Source: Paenibacillus_V sp046244365
GTDB taxonomy: Bacteria; Bacillota; Bacilli; Paenibacillales; NBRC-103111
Direction of reading: 5' to 3'
DNA: 64,000 bases
NCBI RefSeq assembly: GCF_046244365.1
Contig: NZ_CP176395.1
Span: 7,316,001 to 7,380,000, forward strand
In this document: positions 50,366 through 59,853 of the stretch, piece after piece
How positions within the stretch are numbered: position 1 is the stretch's first letter
Layout: every line of letters starts with the position of its first letter
Translations under genes and position numbers: made by a program
Notes under the pieces: generated by a model
Told to the model about the DNA's origin: nothing
The model's input: only the letters and a program-made list of their open reading frames with translations
Database searches by the model: none

Positions 50366-51289
50366 CTATTCATTTTTTCTCGATTCGGGAGTCGGAGTAT
50401 TGACATTGCGATATTTCAGCGGCGTCATGCCCTTCTTCTTGAGAAAAACGCGGGAGAACGTCTTGAACGAGCCGTACCCGGACTCCCCGGATACATCGAG
50501 AACGCTCATGCGGGTGGAGACGAGCAGGCTGCAGGCCATCTCGATCCGGAGCTCGTGTACGTATTCCGTATAATTCATGCCGGTTATTTTCTTAATCATT
50601 TTGCTCAGGTAGGGGGTAGTGACAGCGAATTTCTGCGACAGGCTGCCAAGCGACATGTCCTCCAAATAATGGCTGTTGATATATTGCAGCACTTGCGAGA
50701 TTTTCGTATTGTTCGATTTGACATTGCCGTACAAGGCCGGTTCGGCCGATGCAGCCGAGCTCTCCGGAGCTTCGCTTCCGCTCTGGCTTCTGGCGATGCA
50801 AATGAGAATTTCGATCAGCTTCGAGCGGATGAACGACTGCCTGAACGGACGGTCCGAATCGTAATCGTCGCTTATTTCGCGGAACAGCCGCTCCATGAAC
50901 GCCGTATGTTCCTCGTTCAATTGAAAGAAAGGGGCGCGATTCTCATCGGAAACGAAGTAGTAAAACCTTCTCATTCCGGAATCAATCTCCGATTCCAGCA
51001 AAATATCCACGTCGAACATCAACGTGTATTTGGAATAGGTTTGTCCCTTCTCAACCCTCGATTCATGAATGCGGTGAGGCAGCTTGCAGATGACCGTCCC
51101 CCGCGACGCTCTTATCATTTGGCCGTTGACCAGGTCCAGAGCGCTTCCCTGCACGTAGAACGAGAGTTCATAGAACTGATGGTGATGGGGTGGTATCCAA
51201 GTTTGCCTCTGAACCGCTCTGCCGATTACGATGGGAAAAGGGAACGTTTCCTGCGTCAAGCTTATGTCGATCATTGGATATTTGCTCAA
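50366..51289 (-). CDS. AraC-family transcriptional regulator
   Basis: A regulator of about 307 residues. The N-terminal cupin has WIPPHHHQFYELSFYVQGSA, with the His cluster of AraC sugar sensors. The C-terminal helix-turn-helix pair has LSQKFAVTTPYLSKMIKKITG and VLDVSGESGYGSFKTFSRVF. Start uncertain: TTG 51289 lies 10 bases after GGAGG, ATG 51274 is 25 bases away, and the frame is open to 51382. It sits upstream of the aminotransferase and ceramidase-like genes in the same direction and probably activates them. Confidence 0.88.
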   Translation of the reverse strand: MSKYPMIDISLTQETFPFPIVIGRAVQRQTWIPPHHHQFYELSFYVQGSALDLVNGQMIRASRGTVICKLPHRIHESRVEKGQTYSKYTLMFDVDILLESEIDSGMRRFYYFVSDENRAPFFQLNEEHTAFMERLFREISDDYDSDRPFRQSFIRSKLIEILICIARSQSGSEAPESSAASAEPALYGNVKSNNTKISQVLQYINSHYLEDMSLGSLSQKFAVTTPYLSKMIKKITGMNYTEYVHELRIEMACSLLVSTRMSVLDVSGESGYGSFKTFSRVFLKKKGMTPLKYRNVNTPTPESRKNE

Positions 51290-51430
51290 CTGAATCGCGC
51301 CTCCAAGGGGACCACGGTATTTACGAACATTGTAGCACAAAACGAAACAGCTTAAATACAGGTTGATTGGACACTCCCGCATTTGTAAGTAGTTTTTGTC
51401 TTTTGTTTTGTCAAGAACTTGATCCCATAA

Positions 51431-51453
51431 AATAAAAAAGCCCCGAAGGGCTT
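51431..51453 (-). terminator. Terminator of Tat beta-helix gene 2
   Basis: On the minus strand AAAGCCC, loop TTCG, GGGCTTT and then TTTATTTT, starting 4 bases after the stop codon. Confidence 0.92.
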
Positions 51454-51457
51454 TATC

Positions 51458-53851
51458 TTAAGTAACCACCATAGGAAGCCAGTTTGCACCATTGTCTGCT
51501 GTATTAATCCAACCGATGCGAGTTGCATTAGGGTCAGACGCTTTAAATATGGTTCCTGCTGGCAATTTTGTGCTGTTTGTTGGAGCGGCAGTAGCTTTAT
51601 AACTGTAAGCAACCTCAATTGCACCAAACAGCGGCGTCGTGATTCTTGAGTTATTATCCAACGTTAACGTCGCTTGACCGGCAGAGTAGTATTGATTAAC
51701 CCCATTGGCCGATGTAATTTTTGCATTTGTAAATGCTACGTTTGCTTTATAGAACGATACGCCTTTATTACTAACATTAATCGCAGGTCCCAGGTAGAAC
51801 TCTACATTTTCCACAGTGAAGTCAACACTAGACAGTTGGCTTGGAATTCCAAATGAAATCCCCCCATTACCGGAAAACACAATTCTACTTGTTCCATCTG
51901 CATGGCCAATTAAGCGAACTCTACCCACACCACGGGTTTTTGAATTACACAAATAAACGGTTCCGTTTATTTCGTAATCTCCTGACGGTAATCGAATAAT
52001 GACATCATGAACTAACTCCGTATCGTAAGCTAATTTTGTTAAATTCGCTAAATTAGTCGTGTTTGTTGTGGCATTACCTGTGTTTGTTAACGTGTTATCC
52101 TGTGTCTTTTTAGAAAAGTCATTCAATATGAATCGGATAGGTTTTTCAAATCGCCAATTAGATGAATAAGTCACTTCTGTAGCAAAAATACTCTGATCAA
52201 GAATGGTGACGCTTTCAGCAGAGAATGTATTCCCCAGCGATAATACATAAGTCGCACCCTTCTTATTATGATTCCATAACCCTGAGATTGTGGTAGAATG
52301 ACCACCGTCAATTCGTATTAAGTGGTCTGGCGGAGTTGTGGCGTTGCCGATTGATAATGTCATAAATCCATTAATAGTCAACCCTTGTGCAACACGGACT
52401 TTCATAATGCGAGTAGAACTTTCAGCACCGCAGCCATTAAGGGCTACACCTCGCGCAATATCAATATAGTACGGATAAGCTACTACACCATTACCCGTGT
52501 TATTAATGATGTGATCTGCTGCACATGAGTTGAACGTCATATAGGTTGACTCACCGAACCAGTAACCGAACTCTGTATGGTCTAAAGCATAGCAACTATT
52601 TAATGTCACAGAAGTACATACACCTGAATCATTAACCCCGGATCCTGCGATAACAATTCCGCGTGGAGAATAGGCCGTTTGAAGTTGCTCAAGCAATGTC
52701 ACATAGGTTGCCAGACGAACACAGTCTTTCTTTGCAACATAGAATTGGCATTGGCGAATAGCCATATTCGGGTAATAGGTGTCTGAACCTTTTAGAACAT
52801 AATTACAGTTTGGAGTTGTTTTGGTTGCCCCACCCCATACCGATAAGTTTTCAAATTTCTTATACAGACCGCCGCCTTTCAATAGAATTGCGGCTTCAAT
52901 GGTAATATCTGTGCCTAAATCCACTTTAATAGACGTTAAGTTAGCCGTACCGCGAATCGAGATAGGATCTAAGTAAATGCTTCGTGTTGGCGCAGGAATA
53001 ACTAAACATGCGGAGTCTGTAGGATCATAGGATTTCCAGCGGTACTCTACTACAGGCTTTGGAACAACTAACTCACCACCGCCACGCCCGTGCAGGTAGT
53101 TAATAGCAGCCTGAAATGAAGGTCGATCATCGTAGACACCATCACCTTTTGCGCCGAACATCTCTACGGTAACTTCAGAGCAATCCAAGCGAATCCATCG
53201 ACCGGTAGCAATTCCGGAAACTTGAAAAACTGTACCGCCATTTGCTGGAGATGTACTTGCAGCATCCCAAATAAAGTTACCGCCACCCTTATACGGATTA
53301 AGTTCGATAAAAATGTCGGGTGAATGATACCCTTTTACAGCAACACGCATACCATTTTGCTGTGAAATGATGGCCAGCATGTCGGAAATGGAATCAACAC
53401 AGCGATTATAATCATTAACCTGCTGCTGGGATAACCCGCTTGAATCCAAAATCGCGCTCGCTGGATGGGCTCCAGCCATCTCACGACCTGCCAGCTCGTT
53501 ATGGGAGATAAGCTCAAGCTTCTTCGCTATTCCTGGGGGAATTTGGCCCTTGTCGTTAGACCCTTCGTATACGTTATCGGTAACCGATAAACCCTCTTTC
53601 CCGTAAGCCGTTGACGCTCCCCGGAGTATGCTGCCCGCGGCTAAGGCCGCACCGGCCATGCCGAAGGACGTTAGCAGCTTTCTGCGGCTTATATGGATGC
53701 CGGGCTCCTCCGACCGTTTTTCAGTCGAAACAGGATGTGAGCCATTGCCATCACCAACGCCGACATGTGTAATCTCAAGCTCAAGCTGATTTTCAGAGGT
53801 TGCACCGGCTAATTTCGCTTTTCCATTTTCCGTTACATTTGCATCTGTCAT
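51458..53851 (-). CDS. Tat-exported tailspike-like beta-helix protein 2
   Basis: A 797-residue protein. Residues 1-54 are an acidic extension, then a twin-arginine leader SRRKLLTSFGMAGAALAAGS (R56, R57) and cleavage region near STAYG. The stem at 117-134 reads HNELAGREMAGAHPASAI, a segment that resembles the conserved H-N-x-L-x-G-R-x..H-P-x-S-A-I of phage tail-fibre proteins. From about 180 the phage-like linker GGGNFIWDAASTSPANGGTVF leads to VEMFGAKGDGVYDDRPSFQAAI, the usual tailspike beta-helix opening, then a long parallel beta-helix to about 680 and a C-terminal domain. AGGAGGATAATC precedes ATG 53851. It is the last gene of module C and has its own terminator. Body composition is more A/T-rich than the leader. 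Confidence 0.85.
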   Translation of the reverse strand: MTDANVTENGKAKLAGATSENQLELEITHVGVGDGNGSHPVSTEKRSEEPGIHISRRKLLTSFGMAGAALAAGSILRGASTAYGKEGLSVTDNVYEGSNDKGQIPPGIAKKLELISHNELAGREMAGAHPASAILDSSGLSQQQVNDYNRCVDSISDMLAIISQQNGMRVAVKGYHSPDIFIELNPYKGGGNFIWDAASTSPANGGTVFQVSGIATGRWIRLDCSEVTVEMFGAKGDGVYDDRPSFQAAINYLHGRGGGELVVPKPVVEYRWKSYDPTDSACLVIPAPTRSIYLDPISIRGTANLTSIKVDLGTDITIEAAILLKGGGLYKKFENLSVWGGATKTTPNCNYVLKGSDTYYPNMAIRQCQFYVAKKDCVRLATYVTLLEQLQTAYSPRGIVIAGSGVNDSGVCTSVTLNSCYALDHTEFGYWFGESTYMTFNSCAADHIINNTGNGVVAYPYYIDIARGVALNGCGAESSTRIMKVRVAQGLTINGFMTLSIGNATTPPDHLIRIDGGHSTTISGLWNHNKKGATYVLSLGNTFSAESVTILDQSIFATEVTYSSNWRFEKPIRFILNDFSKKTQDNTLTNTGNATTNTTNLANLTKLAYDTELVHDVIIRLPSGDYEINGTVYLCNSKTRGVGRVRLIGHADGTSRIVFSGNGGISFGIPSQLSSVDFTVENVEFYLGPAINVSNKGVSFYKANVAFTNAKITSANGVNQYYSAGQATLTLDNNSRITTPLFGAIEVAYSYKATAAPTNSTKLPAGTIFKASDPNATRIGWINTADNGANWLPMVVT
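53452..53689. repeat. 238-bp direct repeat, copy 1 (Tat leader and stem)
   Basis: This segment of beta-helix gene 2 matches 63763-64000 without gaps and with few mismatches (constant offset 10,311). It covers the Tat leader and the HNELAGR stem. Similarity stops at the start of the beta-helix body. Confidence 0.92.
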
Positions 53852-53877
53852 GATTATCCTCCTCCATCTAAATCAGA

Positions 53878-54714
53878 TTATCCTTTCACAGCTCCCATGG
53901 TTGCTCCCTCCATGATCGAGCGCTGCAGAAAAATATACATAAGAACCAAGGGAACCATCGTAATGACAAGTCCTGCGAATAACGTGACCCAATCTGTTCT
54001 ATATTGCATAATCATGTTTGCCTGGTACATCGCTACCCCGATCGTATACTTCTTGGGATCGCTCAAATAAATAAACGGCCCGAGAAAACTGTTGTACAAC
54101 CCGAGAAACTTGAAGATCGCCACCGTCACAATACCAGCGGTCGACAACGGCATGATGATCCGGAAAAAAATTTGAAAAATCGACGCCCCGTCAATCGCCG
54201 CGCTCTCTTCAAGCTCCTTCGGAAGCGATTGAATAAATCCGGCCAGCATCATTAAATAAAACGCTTTCTCGCTAAAGCTGTCCAGAATGACGAGCCCCGT
54301 AAGACTGTTGGTCAAGTGCAAATCCCGCATTAGAATATACTGCGGTACAAGCGCGTTAATCCCCGGCAGAAACAGCGATAGCATGATGAGTCCCCACACC
54401 AGCTTTCTCCCGCGAAACTCCAGCCGGGTCAGTACATAAGCGTTAATCGCGGTCAAAAACGTGCCGATCGCCAAACTTGCACCGACATAATAAGCCGTAT
54501 TCAACATCGCGTGCCCAATGCCGTACGCTTCCCATGCTTTGCGATAATTCGACCATTTCAGCTCACTCGGAAGCTTCCATGCGTCCTGGAAAAATTCCTG
54601 GTTCGTTCTGAGCGATTCATAGAACACCCAAATCAACGGAAACAGGATCGTTACCGACCAGATCAGAAGGAGGAGTATCCACCCTGCATCGATGATCGTT
54701 CGTCTCTCTCTCAC
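53878..54714 (-). CDS. Carbohydrate ABC transporter permease (AraQ/MsmG-like)
   Basis: A 278-residue permease with six membrane helices. The EAA loop is ELEESAAIDGASIFQIFFRIIMPLS (about 165-188). GTG 54714 lies 8 bases after AGGAG. It starts 15 bases after the partner permease and is followed, 26 bases on, by the Tat beta-helix gene, so that secreted protein is likely to be co-expressed with the importer. Confidence 0.92.
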   Translation of the reverse strand: MRERRTIIDAGWILLLLIWSVTILFPLIWVFYESLRTNQEFFQDAWKLPSELKWSNYRKAWEAYGIGHAMLNTAYYVGASLAIGTFLTAINAYVLTRLEFRGRKLVWGLIMLSLFLPGINALVPQYILMRDLHLTNSLTGLVILDSFSEKAFYLMMLAGFIQSLPKELEESAAIDGASIFQIFFRIIMPLSTAGIVTVAIFKFLGLYNSFLGPFIYLSDPKKYTIGVAMYQANMIMQYRTDWVTLFAGLVITMVPLVLMYIFLQRSIMEGATMGAVKG

Positions 54715-54729
54715 GGCTGCTTCTCCTTC

Positions 54730-55677
54730 CTAGTATTCGGCATCCCGATTCGCCGTGAATTTGTCGATGATCAGCTTCGCCAGTACAAGAATAACGAACA
54801 ACAGCATGCCGATCGCCGATGCGTAACCATAATTGCGTGTGCTGTCACCGAACGCGATATCGAACATATAAAGCCCGATTACCTCTGTCGAGCCTGACGG
54901 TCCGCCGTTGGTCATAATCAGCACGTTTTCAAAGCCTTTAAATACGCCGAGCACCATGAATATAGCGGAGACACGAATAATCGGCATCATCAGCGGAAAC
55001 GTGATCCGAAATAACCGGGTCATATGGCTTGCCCCTTCGAGAACCGCCGATTCATACAACGATTTCGGAATCGTGCTCATCGCATTCATGAAAATAACGA
55101 AATAGAATCCAACTCCTCCCCAGACAGACGGAGGAATGAGCGCCCACAACGCGGTTTCTTTTTCGCCCAGCCAATACCAATTCCCGACATCAAGTCCGAT
55201 CAACCGAAGCATGGCATTCAGCAAGCCGAAGCTTCCGTCGTAGATAAAAGCCCATAATAATGAAACGACAACCGTGGAAAGCACATTTGGGAAAAAAAAC
55301 AGCACTTTCAATCCCGAACTGAACCGATAGCTTTTATTGGACAACAAATAAGCAAGAATCAGCGAAATGAAGATGACAAGCGGTGGAATCGTCAGCATAA
55401 ACAGCAGATTATGCCACAATGCCCGCCAAACGTAAGAGTCGTGAACAAGCTGCTTGAAATTGTTCAACCCGACAAAAACAGGTTTTTGGATGCCATCCCA
55501 ATGGAGCAGCGAGTAATACACAGACAGCACATTGGGGTACAGCGTAAACAGAATGTACCCTCCGAGGGCAGGAGTCAAAGCCAGCAAGATAAACAACCGT
55601 TTTTGAAACCTGGCTTTCTGCTGCCAACTGCTTCTGTGAAGGGCGGAATCGGCGGCAGGTACCCTTATTTCTTTCAT
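54730..55677 (-). CDS. Carbohydrate ABC transporter permease (UgpA/MsmF-like)
   Basis: A 315-residue permease with six membrane helices after a 30-residue cytoplasmic start. The EAA loop is SLYESAVLEGASHMTRLFRITFP (about 200-222), where Glu replaces the usual Asp of the DGA motif. GAGGGGG precedes ATG 55677. It forms the channel with the gene at 53878 and takes its substrate from the lipoprotein at 55770. Confidence 0.92.
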   Translation of the reverse strand: MKEIRVPAADSALHRSSWQQKARFQKRLFILLALTPALGGYILFTLYPNVLSVYYSLLHWDGIQKPVFVGLNNFKQLVHDSYVWRALWHNLLFMLTIPPLVIFISLILAYLLSNKSYRFSSGLKVLFFFPNVLSTVVVSLLWAFIYDGSFGLLNAMLRLIGLDVGNWYWLGEKETALWALIPPSVWGGVGFYFVIFMNAMSTIPKSLYESAVLEGASHMTRLFRITFPLMMPIIRVSAIFMVLGVFKGFENVLIMTNGGPSGSTEVIGLYMFDIAFGDSTRNYGYASAIGMLLFVILVLAKLIIDKFTANRDAEY

Positions 55678-55703
55678 GATGATGTCGCCCCCTCTTGATA
55701 TTC

Positions 55704-55731
55704 GCGGAGCGCCGACGCGTTAGCGCTCCGC
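55704..55731. promoter_or_regulatory. Hairpin between solute-binding and permease genes
   Basis: GCGGAGCGC pairs perfectly with GCGCTCCGC (10-base loop). As in module A, a stable hairpin follows the binding-protein gene without a T run. Confidence 0.65.
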
Positions 55732-55769
55732 AGCGTGCTCGAATGTTGCTCGAACGTGTTTGCGTCGAC

Positions 55770-57227
55770 TTATTTCTTCGCCTCAATCGCTTTTTTCAGC
55801 AATTCCTCGGCCTCTTTCAACTTCGGCTGCGGGTCCTGCTTGCCGGATGCAATATCATTCAACGCATCCGATATCAACTTTTTCGCATTCAAGGCATCCG
55901 GTTCGCTTCGCGTCACGTTTTGCGCTGGGCTTATGCCTCTAAACGGGTTATTCTTCAAATACTGCAGCACAGCTTTCGGCGCATCCTGCAGTTTGTCAAC
56001 CAACGCCGCATCATTCATGAAATCGACTCGTACCGGAAGCGTTCCTGCTTGCACCAATCGTTGCTGCACGTCCAGATTCCACAGCCAGACGATAAATTCC
56101 TTCGCCCACTTCTTATTCAACTCCGGCTTCGCCGCCCAAATATAGTGGCCGCCGCTCACCGTGCTCTGATAAAGCTTCGTGCTTTCCGGCTTATCGCCCA
56201 TCGGCGCCAGCATGAAGCCCCACTTGAAACCATCCGGGATCGAATCCTTCATTTCGTTCTGCACCCATTCACCGGTCGAGGCTAGCGCGGCTTGCCCTTG
56301 CAGCAACTGCATTTGCGATTGCGTATGGGTCAATGCGGCTATTCCGTCCGGAAACGCTTTCTTCTGACCCAGCTCGTAAATACGTTTGTGCAACTCCTGG
56401 CTTTCCGGAGACATAAAGTATGGCAAATCATATTTTCGGTAGGTCGTCTCGAACTCCTTCAGGTTCCCGTTGACCTCAGCAAGCTCGAATTGCTTCGCAA
56501 TGCCAAACGAGAATTGCAAATAGGCCGGATATTTGCCCGGATACGTAATCGGAATCAGTCCTGCTGCCTTGATCGTATCGACAAGCGCTGTGAACTCCTT
56601 CCACGTCTTCGGATTTTGGTTCCATCCGTTTTTCTCGAACAGCGTTTTATTGTAGAACAGACCGGTAACACTTTGAGCATAAGGAATCGAGTACATTTTC
56701 CCTGAAATGTTACCTGTAGCCTCATAAACGCCCAAGCCCGATTGAAGCTCTTTCAACGTTTTCCCATTGTCGTAAGCTTTATGTTCCCACAGATCATCCT
56801 GCGTCTCAATCTTGCCCGCTTTCGCCAAGCTGGGGGCCGTCCCTCCGGGTAAGGAAGTCGAGAAAATATCGAACATGTCGTCATCGTTGCCTGCAGATAT
56901 TTTCGTACTTGTAATCGTATCGATTTTCGGCGAATACGTCGTGTCGAAACTTACGTTCGGAAACTTCTTCTTGAATGTATCCATCGCATAATCGATCCAC
57001 TCTCTGCCATTACCGTTTTCAAAATAACCGAACTTCAACGTTACTTTCTGATCTTTCGGAAGTCCGTTTTCGGGGTAAACGTTGGATGGGCTTGCATCCG
57101 GCGAGCTGCTGTTTGCCGGCTTGACGCTGCTTGTCGGGTTCGGGTCATTGCTGCCGCAAGCGGTTACAGAAGCAACCAACAACAGGCTAACCGTTGACAA
57201 CCCCCATTTTTTCATTTTTTGTCTCAA
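55770..57227 (-). CDS. Extracellular sugar-binding lipoprotein
   Basis: A 485-residue lipoprotein. The signal peptide ends in lipobox SVTAC, then a Ser/Pro/Asn linker. The body has KFGYFENGNGREWIDYAMDTFKKKFPNV at the N-domain and YIWAAKPELNKKWAKEFIVWLW in the C-domain, the shape of medium-size CUT1 binding proteins. TTG 57227 lies 8 bases after GGAGG; the first ATG is 4 codons further in. It is the first gene of the module C importer, behind the terminator of the regulator. Confidence 0.9.
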   Translation of the reverse strand: MRQKMKKWGLSTVSLLLVASVTACGSNDPNPTSSVKPANSSSPDASPSNVYPENGLPKDQKVTLKFGYFENGNGREWIDYAMDTFKKKFPNVSFDTTYSPKIDTITSTKISAGNDDDMFDIFSTSLPGGTAPSLAKAGKIETQDDLWEHKAYDNGKTLKELQSGLGVYEATGNISGKMYSIPYAQSVTGLFYNKTLFEKNGWNQNPKTWKEFTALVDTIKAAGLIPITYPGKYPAYLQFSFGIAKQFELAEVNGNLKEFETTYRKYDLPYFMSPESQELHKRIYELGQKKAFPDGIAALTHTQSQMQLLQGQAALASTGEWVQNEMKDSIPDGFKWGFMLAPMGDKPESTKLYQSTVSGGHYIWAAKPELNKKWAKEFIVWLWNLDVQQRLVQAGTLPVRVDFMNDAALVDKLQDAPKAVLQYLKNNPFRGISPAQNVTRSEPDALNAKKLISDALNDIASGKQDPQPKLKEAEELLKKAIEAKK

Positions 57228-57347
57228 TGCGTATTCCTCCCTGACTGTGATTGACTTGCACGAAAAACGTATCACGATCGCCGAAACCGCGTAAATAGAC
57301 CATTCGGACGCCCTAGACAAAAAGGAACAATCCTCCGTTTGACGAAG

Positions 57348-57380
57348 GATAGACGTTTTGTCACCGATAGATTTTTTGTC
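57348..57380. promoter_or_regulatory. Direct repeats, likely AraC-type binding sites
   Basis: GATAGACGTTTTGTC (57348-57362) and GATAGATTTTTTGTC (57366-57380) match at 13 of 15 positions with an 18-base period, upstream of the importer operon. AraC-family activators bind tandem half-sites of this size, so the adjacent sensor regulator is the obvious candidate. Confidence 0.6.
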
Positions 57381-57402
57381 CGTAAGCCCGGATCTGCGCA
57401 TA

Positions 57403-57445
57403 AGAAAAGCCTGAACCGTAGGGCACGCCCTAGTCGGTCTCAGGC
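57403..57445 (-). terminator. Terminator overlapping the sensor-regulator stop codon
   Basis: On the minus strand GCCTGA.ACCG..AGGGC pairs with GCCCT.CGGT.CAGGC and TTTTCTT follows. The stem includes the stop codon of the regulator, separating it from the importer operon. Confidence 0.82.
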
Positions 57446-59694
57446 AATGTCTTCATCTTCCGGTATTGGCCGGGGGTTGTGCCGGTATATTTCTTGAACA
57501 CGCGAATGAACGTTAACGATTGTTCATAGCCGACGGCTTGGCCGATTTCCTGAATCGTTCCTTCCGTTTCGAGTAATCGTTGCATCGCCTGCTCCATCCG
57601 AACGGCGGTTACGTATTCGACAAATTTGACACCAAACGCTTCGCGGAATACCCGGCTCACATATTTGGCGTTCAAGCCAAATTCGTCGCTCAGATGCATA
57701 AGTGACAAATCCGGATTATGGTAATTTTCCCTGATGTAACGCTTCACCTGATGGACAAGCTGATGCGTGGACTTGCTTTCTCGAAGCTCGCTCATCCGTT
57801 CATAAGCTTCCTGCAGAATGATACGGAACTCCCCATAAATCTCATCCAGCGTTTCTTTCCGCTCCAGTGCCGCCTGCAGCTTGTCATGCGTGAATTCCTG
57901 CCATACTTGATGCAATTCCTCCGGTAGTTCGGCCATCTCCTTCTGCAAATGCCCGATCAGTACGTTCATCAGACCGGCCAAATCTTCGTACGCATACAGT
58001 TGATCCCGTATACCTTCGTACATTTCCTCGTAATACGTCTCCCACTTCTTTTCCCCCGCACGAAACGATTGGCTGATGGAGCGAATGCACTGCAGCTGTC
58101 TGAACAATTCGCCTTTCGGTTTGGAGATGACGTGAGCCGGTTCGATGATGCGGTTATAGCCAAGCGACGATTTGAAGCCTGTGGCGGCAACCGCTTCGCG
58201 GAACGATTGGGAGACGCGATCCATATCTTCGACATGGCAGCCGATGCCGATCGTAACGGTAAAATCGAGATTTTCCTCTACCCATTGACGAAGCCCCTCG
58301 CAAAAATCGGCCGTTTCCCGCTCTGCTTTTTCCTGCCTGCTGTATATGACCAAAATCGCCATCCGACAACGATCGATCCATTCGGTCCATACCGTATAAG
58401 GCTTCGTTTCCGCCATTTCCTGCACAACCTTGCTCAGCACATGCTTCAACAAATGCTGATCGTTCTTATACTGGCGTTCGAACTCCGCATAATGGTCGAT
58501 TTCCGCCAAGGCAACGGCCGTTTCCGTCACGGGGAAGACAACTCCCATTTGCTCCAGCTCTGCCAGCCCGGTCTTCGGCCGAGTACCCGCCGCCCCCTCC
58601 ATCATGCTCAGAAACAAATAACGTTTGCGGTACACCATATTTTTCTGATGCTGCTCCTGGAGCATATTCGATTCATCAAGCAAACCTTCTATGGCCGATT
58701 CGATAAGCTGGAACTCGTCTACTTTGCCCGTCCGTGCGTCTTCGGCTGAAGCCGGCCGAACATTCGAGATGCGGTTCATGAGCGATCGAATCGGTTTGTA
58801 ATTTCGCCTCGACACATAGATCAGCCATGCCAAACCGGCAAGCACGATGAAACAACCGAGCGCCATCCATATATAAAACAGGGAAGAAACGAATTCGGCG
58901 AACACTTCTCCGTGATTCCCGCTTCTGAACGTCCAACCGGTTAGTTCGGAATGCGCCTCGGACAGCGTTTTGCTGCGAAAACCTTTCGCCGGCTCCAGTC
59001 CGGTACCCGTGCTGCCGCCCCCATCCGTAGATACAACGAGCCGTCCCGCCCGGTCACGCACCTCCATGAAGGTCGTTTGTGTGTACACCATACTTTGCAT
59101 AAGCAAGCGCAACCGCTCCGGCCGGATATTGACGACCATCGTGCTGTAATCAGACAGATTAGCGATTTTCGCCAAGCTGATAATTTTCTCCTCCGGCTTG
59201 GAAGCATCTTGCTCGGGTTGCGGATAACTTCTTAACGTCCAGGCGTATGGTGTCTTGGTGCTGACGGTGAGACCGAGGTACTGCCTATCGGCGAACGTAT
59301 CCAGTTTCGTTATCATGAATGGGGTCAATACGGTCTGATCGGCTAGCCGGTACAAATAGATCGAGTCGATCAGCGGATTGTTCGCCGTCAGTTCCTTAAT
59401 GGCGCTTGCTGCTTGTACGTCCGCATATTGGCGTTCATCCTTAGGCTGTTCGGCATAAAAAAGCTGCAATCGCCCATTGGACTGAATTTCCTTCAACATC
59501 AACGAATCGATTCCTGCCAGCGCATCGTCTATCAGTTGCATCACATTATGCGAAAGCGCCTCGTTGGCTTTGTTCGCCGATCGCTTGGACATCTCGCTGA
59601 TCGTCAAATACGTCATCAACAACAGACTCAGGCAAATAATAAAAAATACCGGCAAATAGGAGAGCAGCAGTCTGTAAAACCAATTTTTCCGCAT
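57430..59694 (-). CDS. Membrane-bound AraC-family regulator of module C
   Basis: A 754-residue one-component regulator of the YesN type. Membrane helices at about 8-30 and 275-297 flank an extracellular Cache-like sensor (about 32-272; YSTMVVNIRPERLRLLMQSM). The cytoplasmic linker covers about 300-640. The C-terminal AraC domain (about 650-750) has LMHLSDEFGLNAKYVSRVFREAFG and IQEIGQAVGYEQSLTFIRVFKKYTG. ATG 59694 has AGGTGA before it; an in-frame ATG at 59709 is less well placed. It should respond to an external sugar signal and activate the importer through the direct repeats at 57348-57380. Confidence 0.92.
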   Translation of the reverse strand: MRKNWFYRLLLSYLPVFFIICLSLLLMTYLTISEMSKRSANKANEALSHNVMQLIDDALAGIDSLMLKEIQSNGRLQLFYAEQPKDERQYADVQAASAIKELTANNPLIDSIYLYRLADQTVLTPFMITKLDTFADRQYLGLTVSTKTPYAWTLRSYPQPEQDASKPEEKIISLAKIANLSDYSTMVVNIRPERLRLLMQSMVYTQTTFMEVRDRAGRLVVSTDGGGSTGTGLEPAKGFRSKTLSEAHSELTGWTFRSGNHGEVFAEFVSSLFYIWMALGCFIVLAGLAWLIYVSRRNYKPIRSLMNRISNVRPASAEDARTGKVDEFQLIESAIEGLLDESNMLQEQHQKNMVYRKRYLFLSMMEGAAGTRPKTGLAELEQMGVVFPVTETAVALAEIDHYAEFERQYKNDQHLLKHVLSKVVQEMAETKPYTVWTEWIDRCRMAILVIYSRQEKAERETADFCEGLRQWVEENLDFTVTIGIGCHVEDMDRVSQSFREAVAATGFKSSLGYNRIIEPAHVISKPKGELFRQLQCIRSISQSFRAGEKKWETYYEEMYEGIRDQLYAYEDLAGLMNVLIGHLQKEMAELPEELHQVWQEFTHDKLQAALERKETLDEIYGEFRIILQEAYERMSELRESKSTHQLVHQVKRYIRENYHNPDLSLMHLSDEFGLNAKYVSRVFREAFGVKFVEYVTAVRMEQAMQRLLETEGTIQEIGQAVGYEQSLTFIRVFKKYTGTTPGQYRKMKTLPETD

Positions 59695-59853
59695 CGAATC
59701 ACCTGTCATTTCCTACTGTTCGGGCTTTTGCCCGGTTTGTCTATATTATCCAAGCAAATGCATGCCCTGTAAAGCAACCGAATTAGCGCTTCCTTTCAGC
59801 GGCAAAAACGATTACCATGTGAGTAACCACCAAATCTTGATGGAGGCATGGAT

